A stretch of DNA of 64,000 nucleotides from Dichotomocladium elegans (Eukaryota; Mucoromycota; Mucoromycetes; Mucorales; Lichtheimiaceae): assembly GCA_025716815.1 (NCBI GenBank), contig JAIXMN010000019.1, forward strand, positions 620,001 to 684,000, read 5' to 3'. Of the stretch, positions 1 to 10,144 are shown piece after piece (position 1 is the stretch's first letter; each line of letters opens with the position of its first letter). Position numbers and translations under genes: made by a program. The notes beneath the pieces were generated by a model, which saw nothing but the letters and a program-made list of their open reading frames with translations, searched no databases and had not been told where the DNA came from.

Positions 1-141
1 ACCCGTAAAGATTGGTTTATGAAAAGGAAGATGCACGCAATTGAGGACATCTGTTGCACCTTTCTTTAACTTTAACTATATTTTCGCTAAAGATAAGCAT
101 CTAAAAGTGTGTGGTGGTGATGAGGCGAATCAGGAAAAAGA

Positions 142-1295
142 TTATCGGCGAGCATTCCACGAGGCCATGCCGATAGCAGCATCTCGTGCGGTGCTTGAGC
201 GGCCGATGCGGCCATAGGCGTCATCCTTGGCTTCCTTGAAGGTATGGCCGGCAGCCTTGTAATGTCGATAAGTCTGAAGATACATGTAAACCGCCAAGCA
301 ACCCATGCCAATCCAGGACACTGCGGCCAGGAGTGCAATGATGCCGGTGATGATGTATTTATCCGTAAACAATGTCACCACCAAGATAAGACCCGCACCT
401 CCGCTGAGATGAGTAAAAATGTATATATATACAAGTTAGCACAAACGCTCGGGTCATGATATGCTCTCTTCGAGAATACTTGCGTGTTTGGAATGCCAAT
501 GGCCTTATAAAAAGTGTACAGGCAATGGAAGCCGTTAAAGATGAAGAACAAGGCTGAGAGGAAAGAAAGCGCGCTTGGTTAGCCGATGTTTAAACGGTGA
601 GCGAGGTTAGTGTGACACTTGCTGTAATACAGAGAAACATCCTTCATGTATGCATTGTATACGGGTCGGTACCACAGGAAAAAGCTAGCCAGTGTATGCG
701 TAAACATTTCCGTCAGGGCAATGCCAAGATCTGTGGGTGCGCTGGTGACAGACTCAGGATGGGAGAAAAGCAGGCATAGACAGGCCATGAAGTTAAGGAC
801 AAGTGTCAGCTCGAACCAGAGCCATTCACGGTAGAGCCACCAAACAGTCGACTGGTGGTTGAGGGGGATCTCAGTGGTGATATCAAGGTACATGATAGGG
901 AAGCAGGGCGGGAAGTTGTTCGATGCCGGCCGTTGGCGTCCCTGCAGGAGCTGTTCTTCGCGCGCGGCAAGCTCACGTTCTTTTTGTCGAAGGGCTTCCT
1001 CTCTGGCGCTCAGGTCATCGTTGTGCGCAGCTCCTCTCATCGCGCTACCTCCAGCCGTCGGAGGAGATCGACTGTCATCTACCAACATCTTTTGGTCATG
1101 CACTGTCTCAAATGGGTCCTGGTTGTTGTCGGGGTATTGACGCACCGTGGTGAAGTCGTCCTGATGCTGGTTGATAGTATCCTGCTCGAGGTGGTATGAT
1201 GACTCTTGCCGGTTCGAATTCAGCGCCGACGTGATGGACGGATCCTGGAAGGGATTCGACGGGTCATCAAAAGGGCTTGGCTGATTATGAGACAT
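142..1295 (-). CDS. Secretory carrier-associated membrane protein (SCAMP)
   Basis: Predicted 342-residue tetraspan protein of post-Golgi and endosomal recycling membranes. Exons on the minus strand are 619-1295, 484-573 and 142-403, summing to 343 codons with the stop. The N-terminus has NPF-type motifs (DPSNPF) for EH-domain partners, then a charged coiled-coil stretch (about residues 95-120, EEALRQKERELAAREEQL). The SCAMP signature follows (NNFPPCFPIMYLDITTEIP), then four hydrophobic segments and a short cytosolic tail. The first intron (574-618) is GT-AG and only 45 nt. The second (404-483) fits only a GC donor (AC|GCAAGT), which joins ..IGIPNT to GGAG... in frame; no GT donor keeps the frame. 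It is divergent from the next gene, so positions 1296-1844 hold both promoters. Positions 1-141 are its 3' flank. Identity is firm; the GC donor rests on frame and protein continuity. Confidence 0.93.
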
Positions 1296-1844
1296 GACGG
1301 AATGAAGGGACGAAAGCAGTCGATCGCTCAGCGACGAAGACCTCCTCCCTCCCCCTCTTCCGAAACCCCCATCCTAAAATGACGTAATTCCTTATTTGGT
1401 GAATATGAGCTTTTCAACCAACCTTTCGCTGCTATGGAGAGATCCTATTTGTCGGCGTTTCAAGATGGCCTTCGTACCAAAGCTCCATTGTTTCCTGCTA
1501 GTTATGAATAAATTGGATGCGCTAATCATCATTATTGGTGTAATATTTGGTTCCCTTTAAGAGAAAAATTGTCTATAAAGTAATATCATCCGAATGTATA
1601 TATGTACTTGTGTATGAGTGTGTGCCTTACAAAAGTATATTCGCCCAAGAGATCCAGGGCAAGCTGCTAAGACTTTTTTTGGGGGAGAGGTCATGCATTC
1701 GTTCGTTCGTAATGCGCGCGCTGGGCATCCCCCTCAAACGGTTTAAATTTCGGTGGCTTTTTCTTTTGGGGGAGGGGTTAGTTTGGTGAAACCTCATGGT
1801 GGATTTCAGCGCTTTTGCCAAAAAAAAACATAATATACCATACA
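1296..1844. promoter_or_regulatory. Divergent intergenic promoter region
   Basis: This 549-base gap separates the oppositely oriented SCAMP and FAF1-like start codons, so both promoters must lie here. The sequence contains a pyrimidine/purine-rich block near 1340-1370 and no convincing coding exon. No specific factor site was identified. Confidence 0.4.
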
Positions 1845-2913
1845 ATGTCAAGCCTCGCCGAACTCATAAATAACGTCAAGTCAAAAACGGCTTCCAATGC
1901 ATTTGCACAGAAGAATCTCGGCATAAAAAGGAAAAAAGCAACGCAAGTATAAAGAGATCTGCCTGAGCTCAATTCGAAGATCACGCAGCTGAAGATTTCT
2001 CTCCATCCACAGTGCCTCACCCAAAGAAGTCAAAAAAATAAAAAAAACGTCAACAGCGGAATCAACAAAAGAAGAAGGACCCAAAGTGGTCGTCTTTGAC
2101 GGTTCTGTCCTAGATAAGAAACCCTTGCTTGACAGCGCAAAGAGTAAAAAGGCATTCATGGTATGGAATAAAAAGCTCCCACAATAAGACAAGTTCGGCT
2201 GATCAATGTGGACTGCACCAGTCGTCCAATGTTTTCAAGACGGAGCAGCTCGAAGAGGAACAGAAGCCAAAGACTGATAAGGAAAAAGTCGAAGAGGAGT
2301 AAGTCTACTCGGAATTATCGGAGTGAAACCCGTCACTAACGCTTAACAAACCAGGGAAAATCAGCGCCACGACATTGAGCTGAATCAACTTCTTGCAACA
2401 TCAAAACTTCTTGAGGAATACCGTAAGTGTCTGAGGGAGGAAAATTGGTGTCTATGCAGCGATGAGCGGGGAGTTGACCGGCGCCGATAGAGCTGGAGGA
2501 GATGTCAGGCAAGGAACGGAGAAAACACATGATGGACAAGCTCGAGACATTAGGTGCCAAAGTAAGTAAAATAAGATTTTTGCCAGGGCAAAAGTTTCTT
2601 AGTAGAGAACTAGAAACAAGGCAACGCAAAGATGCCTCTAGCGATGCACATGGGGATGAAAGCCAAGGAGAGAGAACGAGAAGCCAAGCGTCTCCAGGAA
2701 GCAAAGGACCTCGGTTTATATGACAAATCTCTTAAGCATCTCTATGCATCCAAGGTTGAGAAGAAAAAACCCCGGAATCGCGATTCTGGTATTACCAACG
2801 GTGTCGGTTATATGAAGGGCGGCACCCTGCACATTGGGAAGCACGAGCTAAGGCGGATTGAGCGTCAAGGATCGAAGAAGCGTTCTACTGGTGCTAATAG
2901 AAAGCGACGGTAG
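1845..2913 (+). CDS. FAF1/FSAF1-like 40S ribosome assembly protein (DUF4602)
   Basis: Predicted 247-residue basic nucleolar protein of the family that includes yeast Faf1 and human C1orf131/FSAF1, which act in 18S rRNA processing and small-subunit assembly. Exons are 1845-1942, 2013-2160, 2222-2298, 2355-2422, 2491-2561 and 2632-2913 (744 nt in total). The diagnostic part is C-terminal: a KMPLAMHMGMKAKERERE block, then GVGYMKGGTLHIGKHELR, ending in an Arg/Lys-rich tail suited to RNA binding. A short conserved acidic/hydrophobic block (GPKVVVFDGS) lies near residue 55. The first intron (1943-2012) works only with a GC donor (AC|GCAAGT). A polyadenylation-like AATAAAG is at 2922. Family assignment is from motif recognition; yeast FAF1 is the functional analogue, so no symbol is asserted. 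Confidence 0.8.
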
Positions 2914-3133
2914 ATGAAAACATAATAAAGTTGAGACCTGGCTGCATGGTTTCGAAGGGTTTTTGCATTGACTACATTTTACCCGCTTTCGTGACTTGCC
3001 CTGCTTCCCTCCACCCCCGCCACCCCCCGCCCGACGGAGTTACATAGTCTTTATAACGCTGATTTAATGCCGCTCCGTTTTGGAAATCCTCTACCTTCTA
3101 TATTTTTCCTTTTCATTCCCTCGCCAAGTACCC

Positions 3134-6100
3134 ATGCTGCGACGAGTCATTACGCACAAGTACCCAAATGCTGCCTTGATACGGCACACCGGGGCAGCGA
3201 GCCTCATTGCACGCCCCGCGTGTAGGATCGCGCTCCAGCACCACAACACCGCGCTCGCGACAGCTGTATTCTTTACGGCGAAGCGGTTATACAATGGAGG
3301 TACGGAAAGCCACAAGCCTTGTTCGAGGGAGGTATACTAACCGATTCAAATTTAAACCTTCGCAAGGCGGTATGCCGGGAGGTGGCTTCCGCTTGAATCC
3401 AAATCAGCAACAAGAAGAGGTGAAGGCACTCGAGCAATACGTAAGTTGTATCATCCCAAAATCCTGAAAGAGGGAGTGACGTGTTTTCACAAATAATGTA
3501 TCTCTGAACATTAGGGAATTGATCTTACTGCAATGGCAGAGAAAGGCAAACTCGGTAATTAATGCAAGATGCACGTCTGATGACGTGCGTGAGCGCGCGC
3601 GCGTGTGTGTGTGTGGTGTTACCTCTTCGGACCTAACATAGTTTGACTCATCTGTCGGTGTTTATCAGACCCCGTCATTGGCCGGGACGAGGAAATTCGA
3701 CGAACAATCGAAGGCAAGCAGATACTATCATGGCTTGAGCTGGGAGGTGGATGCTAATAGTTTTTTTTTCTATCGTATTAGTGTAAGGGTTTATAATTTT
3801 TCTGGGGACGAGAACATCAGATTTATATTGGGAAATAGACTGTCTCGGCGAACCAAGAACAATCCGGTGCTTATCGGCGAAGCCGGGTAAGTATCAAAAT
3901 GGTATACAGAACAGGAAAATTCAAATAACATTTCCTATTGCTATTAGCGTGGGAAAAACAGCCATTGCAGAGGTATGCAGTGAATATAATGCGAGGGCAG
4001 AGTAACGTCGAGTGTCTTAATATGAGCGTGATTGACAGGGTTTAGCGCAACGCATTATTGCAAATGAAGTTCCCGAGTCCATTCAGGGTAGGCGTGTCAT
4101 GACGCTGGACCTAGGAGTAAGTATATCAAGAATAACTAAACGTTCAACATTGAAACGGTTATCAGCGACTTACAAATCTGCTCTATGTAGAGCTTGGTTG
4201 CTGGAGCCAAATTTCGGTAAACAAAGCAAAGGGCATATAGGCAATGGCATATACGTTGCTCAACGTCAACAATATCTTTACTATATAGTGGCGAATTCGA
4301 GGATCGTTTGAAGGCAGTTTTAAAAGAAGTGACCGAAGCAGAAGGAAAAATCATTCTCTTCATTGATGAGATTCACAATCTCCTCGGCCTGGGTAAAGCT
4401 GAGGGTGCTATGGATGCTGGAAATCTGTTAAAGGTATGGGGTACTTCTAGTGGTGGATTCAAAGACCTTATGCAGCCTATAGCCTGCACTGGCACGTGGA
4501 CAATTGCGTTGTGTGGGTGCCACCACCATCGATGAGTATCGCAAGGTGAGTGCGAAAAGAACCGGATACAGGTGACCTTTGTACTCAACCATGGCTGCAG
4601 CATATTATGCAAGACCCCGCATTGGCGCGACGTTTTCAGTCCGTGATGGTATGTGACAAAACAACAGGATCAAAAATAAGCGAAAATTCTAAAACTGTAT
4701 ATATAGGTGGAAGAACCAAATGTGAGTGAAGAAAATGAAGGAATACAAGTCAATTAATCAGTGTTTTTTGCATTATCCAGGTCCAGGACACCATTTCGAT
4801 CTTGGTGAGTTTCTCTCCGCTATGAACTACGCGTTGTTCTACTAACTCCGTTTACAGCGTGGCCTCAGGGAGAGATACGAAGTTCATCATGGCGTCCGAA
4901 TTGCTGTGAGTATATAATATCTCACGCATGTGAATAGGTCCTCATTATGCGATCTAGGATTCAGCGCTTGTGTCAGCTGCTATCCAAGCACACAGATATA
5001 TTTCTGATAGGTACGTCTTGGGGCGTCTTCGCAGACTGATTTTGGATACTCAGTGATAAACAAACAACAACAACAAAAGATTCCTCCCGGATAAAGCTAT
5101 CGACTTGGTTGACGAAGCGTGTTCTAAGCTTCGCCTGCAGCAAGAAAGCAAACCCGAAGCTCTAGAGACACTGGATCGCCAGATCATGACGATGCAGATC
5201 GAACTGGAGTCGCTTCGCAAAGAGTCTGATGAATTATCTGTCGAGCGCCGTGAAAAACTCCAGTCTGAGCTTGATGAAAAGAAGAAAGAGAGCGAGCGTT
5301 TGACCGGGGTCTGGAACGAGGAAAGGTAAAGTGAAAATTATATTAGAGAGGGTCACACCCCGTTCCGGTCTGACCACTTCCCCCCTTTTTTTTTCTTTTT
5401 TCAAGACACAAACTCGATGAGCTGAAGAAGACGAAACAGGATTTGGAGCAGGCACGCGTGGAGTTAGAGGCAGGCAAGTGACATGTAGGGCACGTATTCT
5501 GTCCGGATGGGTAATTAACTAGCTTGTAAACAGCACAAAGAGCCGGCAATTTCCAGCGAGCATCTGAACTGCGCTACGGTGTTATCCCGAAGTTGGAAAA
5601 GACACTGCCAAAAGACAGCGTACATGAGGACAATCCGGAGTCCCTGATTCATGAGCGTGTAACCTCGGATGATATTGCTCGTGTTGTGTCTCGTATGACA
5701 GGTATCCCTGTCCGTGTACGTATCTTTAAATTAATTACGGAACATGCAAACCTTCTGCTAAATGGTGGTACGATTAATAGAATTTGATGAGAGGCGAGCG
5801 AGAGAAGTTGTTGCACATGGAGGATGTTCTGCGTAAAAGAGTAGTTGGACAGGAGGAAGCAATTACTGTAAGTCAATGAGAGGTATTTTCCAGGTTACAT
5901 ATATTGATGCGGATCAATGCAAATCCTAGGCTGTTTCTGAAGCTGTGCGCCTTAGTCGGGCTGGTCTTCAGAACCCATCTCGACCGATTGCTTCCTTCCT
6001 CTTCTTGGGTCCAACCGGTGTCGGTAAGGTACGCGTAGCGTTGTTCTTCTCTTTTACATAACTTGATAGAAAGCTAACATATGGAAGAGTAGACTGAGCT

Positions 6101-7228
6101 CTGCAAGACAATTGCGCAATTCTTGTTCGACACCGAACATGCGATTGTGCGTGTGGACATGTCAGAATACATGTAAATTGGTAATTAAGTGATTACGTGA
6201 ATATCCAGCTGATCACTTTATTATGAATAGGGAAAAGTTCACAGTAAGCCGTCTAATTGGTTCCCCTCCTGGCTATGTTGGCCATGAGGAAGGTGGTGAG
6301 CTGACTGAAGCCGTGCGACGACGTCCCTATGCAGTTGTGCTGCTTGATGAGATGGAGAAGGCCCATAAAGATGGTAACACGCGACAGTCTAATCTTCGAA
6401 TCAGCTGGCACTCAATTTTCTGGTGTGATAGTGTCCAATCTCTTACTCCAAGTTCTTGACGATGGCGTCCTTACTGACAGTGAGCAAAAAAAAAAGAGAG
6501 AGAGAAAGACCTGTGATAATGTCGTACTGATGGACCTCTGCAGGCAAGGGGCGAAAAATCGACTTTAAGAATACGATTATCATCATGACCTCTAACTTGG
6601 GGGCAGATGCCCTGGTGAGCGATATACGCGCGGACGGAGAAGTCAGTCCACATGCCAAGAGTATGGTGATGGATGCTGTACGCCACGCATTTGCGCCCGA
6701 GTTCATTAACCGCGTTGATGAAATGGTAAGGGTTTCTCCGGAAAACCCGTAAAAAAGGATCACTCATCATTTTCGCCGTCCGGTTCTTTTCAGGTCGTTT
6801 TCAATCGTCTGTCGCGGAAAGCCCTCCGTGACATTGTCGATGTGCGTCTCCGTGAGGTGGAAGACCGGGTGAGCGATCGCCGCATCAAGCTAGATGTTGA
6901 CATGGATGCTCGCGACTGGCTCGGTGAACGCGGTTACGATCCCGCATATGGAGCACGCCCGCTAAATAGGTTGATCCAAAAGAAACTGCTGAATCCACTC
7001 GCGCGCCTGCTGATCGATGGTGGTGTTCGCACGGGCGAGAACGCCAAGATCCGTGTAGTCAAAACACCATCGGGAGAGACAGATCTCGAGGTACAACGCA
7101 ACCATGCGCCAGGCGATAAAGTGGACGAGCAAGAAGAGGATGAAATGGCTGCTATTGGTGACGAAGAAGAGTTGCTTCGCGAGGAGCAAGAGAACAATCA
7201 GTCATCGGAAGATGAGAGGAAGAATTAG
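3134..7228 (+). CDS. HSP78: Mitochondrial ClpB-type disaggregase Hsp78
   Basis: AAA+ disaggregase of the mitochondrial matrix that works with Hsp70 to resolubilise aggregated proteins. I traced 26 exons giving 822 residues, close to yeast Hsp78 (811). The first about 55 residues are Arg/Ala-rich and lack acids, as in a mitochondrial presequence. There is no Clp-N repeat domain, as in Hsp78 rather than Hsp104. AAA-1 has Walker A GEAGVGKTA and Walker [10 protein letters not shown]. The coiled-coil M domain is encoded around 5100-5600. AAA-2 has GPTGVGKT, the pore loop [19 protein letters not shown] and the sensor/arginine region near FINRVDEM. The last exon is 6794-7228, with an acidic tail. 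Two introns use GC donors: 3714-3781 (GCAAGC) and 5474-5533 (GCAAGT). A 15-nt exon is at 4707-4721, and an apparent one-base exon at 3782. MGM101 starts about 150 bp downstream on the same strand. Confidence 0.95.
3714..3838 (+). other. Back-to-back introns flanking a single-nucleotide exon in HSP78
   Basis: The exon ending at 3713 stops one base into a codon (..ACA ATC GAA G). The exon from 3839 begins with A and then CTG TCT CGG. Joining them directly breaks the frame. A GC-AG intron (3714-3781, donor GCAAGC, acceptor TATTAG) followed by T at 3782 and a GT-AG intron (3783-3838, donor GTAAGG, acceptor AAATAG) yields G+T+A = Val. This restores the conserved [11 protein letters not shown] of Hsp78/ClpB. 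Other GT or GC donor and acceptor pairs I tried gave stops or the wrong phase, except one weak model that inserts a residue. Transcript evidence is not available here. Confidence 0.7.
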
Positions 7229-7381
7229 AATAAAAGCTGTGCTGTTGGGACCCCCATAACTTCTAAATTTGGTGAGAACAAAGTTTCAGATTACGTTAGG
7301 CGGTGCGGAGTGCGCGCCCTATGTGCCCCTAAGATATCTTTCTTCTGCTTTGTGCGATCGCGTGTGTCAAAAAAAAAAGCT

Positions 7382-8708
7382 ATGCTGCGCAAGATCAACC
7401 CACAAAAACACTTCAATCCCGTAGCTATTTCTTTCCATGTATGCAGCTACATATTGTACAATTGCCTGACCTATGTGGATGCAGAGGATGCATACTCAAC
7501 ATTGTTCTTTTTAAGCGATCATTTGTGGCTACCTCGCGCTATGTGCGTGTCCGAAAGAGCGAGCCCGTGACAAAACAGACAGGCGCGGAAGCACCTGCTA
7601 AGATCATAACAACAACAACAACAACAGCGGCAGCAACAAGGAAGTCTAGCAGTTCACCACCACCTCCAGCAGCAGCCACAGCAGAAGCTGGAGCAGTAGC
7701 AATGCCAAAAACGAAATTGAATGCCACCGAAAATAATGTTAGTCCTTTTCCGACGACAGAGGCTTTCGATCAGCCTGTGGAGGAATCTGAATCGGTCCAT
7801 GACTGGTCACGATCTTTCCATGGGCTCTCTACACAGCCTTTTCCCAAGGAGATTTCGGACATTCTTCTGGAACCTGTCAATCAGGCAGATATAGAAGTGA
7901 AGCCGGGTGAGTGCTGAAGGAGGGGGGGGAACACAGCGCAGCGCAACGCGGATCAATGCAAAAGAAAGGGGGGAATTTACATGGAAGAGCGGGTGGTGGG
8001 TGAATTTAGATGGGTTGCTGTACCTGCCTGAAATCAAGTATCGTCGTATTTTGAACAGAGCCTTTGGCCCGGGTGGTAAGTTTTGAACAGCAAGGACTTG
8101 AGAGTTAAGCAACAGCCGCAAAATGTCTTGGCTCACCTTTTTTTTTTTTCTGTAAAAGGATGGGGACTTGCCCCGAGAGGTGAACATTCGATCAATCAAA
8201 AGAACATTTCACGTGAATATGCCCTTGTGTGTCATGGAAGGTAGAAAGACAGGGAGGGGGGCCCGCGTGCAGACCTTCATTGTCTCACCTCGTCTTCGTC
8301 TGTTAGATTCGTGTCCCAAGCTCGGGGCGAACAAGATTTCTTTGACATGGACAACTTGCCAACGGCTTCAGAAGGCTGCAAGAGCAACGCACTGATGCGA
8401 TGCTGCAAGGATCTCGGTATTGCTTCCGAGTTATGGCAAGTCGACAGCGCTGAACCTTATTTAAGACAAATCGGCTAATGCAAATTCGCTCTTTACAGGG
8501 ATCCGTCCTTTGTTCGCAAATACAAGAAGAAGCATTGCGTTGAAGTGTGGGCTGAGCATGTTGTCACCAAGAAGAAGAAGAAGCTTTGGAGAAAGAAGGA
8601 TGAAACGCTAGGTAAAGAAGACGGTCGGGGGGTTGGTGAGCCGTAAATGATTGATCCTCTTCCTTTTTTACAGATTATCCGTATAAAGAGCTATCGCAAG
8701 ACTATTAG
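7382..8708 (+). CDS. MGM101: Mitochondrial genome maintenance protein MGM101
   Basis: Rad52-related single-strand annealing protein of mitochondrial nucleoids, needed for mtDNA recombination and repair. Seven exons (7382-7420, 7516-7906, 8010-8075, 8159-8240, 8307-8435, 8499-8611, 8674-8708) total 855 nt, or 284 residues. The N-terminus [13 protein letters not shown] joined to [14 protein letters not shown] is a basic, acid-free presequence split by the first intron. A Thr/Ala/Ser/Pro-rich low-complexity linker (about residues 30-80) precedes the conserved core. Core motifs are [57 protein letters not shown] and SELWDPSFVRK. The intron 8436-8498 has a GC donor (TG|GCAAGT), confirmed by SEL-W-DPS continuity. 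The first exon is inferred from frame and presequence character; the core identity is certain. Confidence 0.95.
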
Positions 8709-9293
8709 CAAGACAACGGACATGTGATGTCTTTTTTTTTTTTATTCTTCTTTCCTAACGCTGTTTCCTCATATAAAAGATGTGCATGAACCTGATACAT
8801 CACACACACCATTCTCTTCCTCTCTCTCTTTTTTAAAACATGGAGCTACTCTATTCGATCCTCTTTTTGTTGCTGCTTTTGAAACTGACACTACTGATCT
8901 TTGGAGACGACGGACAATCCGACGATGACGAAATGACCAGGTGCGAAATGGCAGTTTGTTCTTTGGCTGTGTCAAGTGAGCATTGCCCTCTCATGCCAAC
9001 CACAGCGTTACCGACATCGCTGCCGTCGCCCATCGTGGTGGTTCCTCCTATATACCCAGCCATGGCTTCAATATTGTACGCCTGAGGTCTGCCGGCCAGC
9101 CAGCCCACTCCTCGTCATTGGTGAAGGAGGGTGGGGAAAGGGTGCAACCGGTGTTTTATGACACCATTTCATCAATCCCATATTCATATACATATACACA
9201 CACATATACCTGTATAAAGCCATGCCTTTTCTTTTGCCCTTCTCTTTTTTAATTCCCTCACTCGCGCGCGAGCCAAACAAAAGAGGAAAGCGC

Positions 9294-9326
<33 letters not shown>

Positions 9327-10144
9327 ACGTAGTAGGCTGTCATGTCGAAGCAATGGACGAATATAGAAAAGACCCTTGGTGGCAACCTCGGGTATGTAGG
9401 TCGATCTAGGGGTCTCATGTAATACATTTGTATGTGACTGAGATCCAGCCCGCGTGGTATGTAGAATATATATGCATCGTTTGCTAAATGGCATAGTGCA
9501 GCGAACGTATGGCTTAGCCATGGGAATGACGGTTGTCCTGCGTTTCTTGATATGGACGTTTGCTTGTTAGCCAGGAACCAATTTGGGAGGTACTGTATTG
9601 ATCATGAGCGAGAGCATAATATATTATTTCTCCTTGGCGCTGCCAGTAAGTTACCGTAATCACATCCTTGGACGTCGCATCTTCGAGAGATGGGTGATAC
9701 TTTTTTCTTTTGCTTTGTCAAAGGGTACCAATACCTACTACCATCATCCCGCCCACGCCTCCTTCCCCCAAATGATTTCCAGGGCAATAGAAAGGGAAAG
9801 AGTATGAGTATGTGTGTGTGTTTTTCTTGCTGAAGCATTGTCTGGCTGGCATTGTAAATGGAACCAAGAGACCTTTCCATGTGCGGGGGGAAGGGAGGGG
9901 ATGGTGAAGGAATAAGAACGGCCATAACAGTTGTAGATCAAAACTCTTCAGTGGTAGAAAGTGATAGGCGAATCGACTGCTGGAGGTTATCCAATAATGT
10001 CTCAGTCCACGCGATGGGTACTAGCAAAAGGGCTTTCCGTCCGCGCGCGTACATACACCCCCTCCCCCAGGAGATCACAGATCAGCTGTATCTAATCTCT
10101 CTTTTCTCCTCTCATTTGTCCACATTGTCCCATAATCCAACTCT
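8709..10144. other. Intergenic region without a supported gene
   Basis: About 1.4 kb between MGM101 and the glycosyltransferase. Short open frames occur on both strands but none shows a recognisable domain or a chain of splice sites. It contains T-rich tracts after MGM101, a (TA)n run near 9295-9324 and pyrimidine-rich DNA just before 10145 that probably belongs to the next gene's leader. Confidence 0.6.
9295..9324. repeat. (TA)n dinucleotide microsatellite
   Basis: About 14-15 uninterrupted TA units are seen directly. It lies in the non-coding stretch between MGM101 and the glycosyltransferase gene. Confidence 0.95.

Noticed and set aside
142..384. Treating the minus-strand frame 142-384 as a separate 80-residue protein
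   Set aside because: It is the last exon of SCAMP; the joined exons give a continuous SCAMP C-terminus.
1200..1215. GGTTCGAATTC as a tRNA B-box
   Set aside because: It lies inside the SCAMP coding exon and no A-box or cloverleaf surrounds it.
1943..1948. GTATAA at 1947 as donor of FAF1-like intron 1
   Set aside because: All downstream acceptors share one phase that is incompatible with a phase-0 donor; only the overlapping GCAAGT at 1943 keeps the frame.
2930..3133. Heat-shock elements upstream of HSP78
   Set aside because: A few GAA/TTC units occur, but not in the alternating 5-bp spacing expected of a heat-shock element.
4373..4612. Minus-strand frames inside HSP78
   Set aside because: Shadows of coding exons on the other strand, without motifs of their own.
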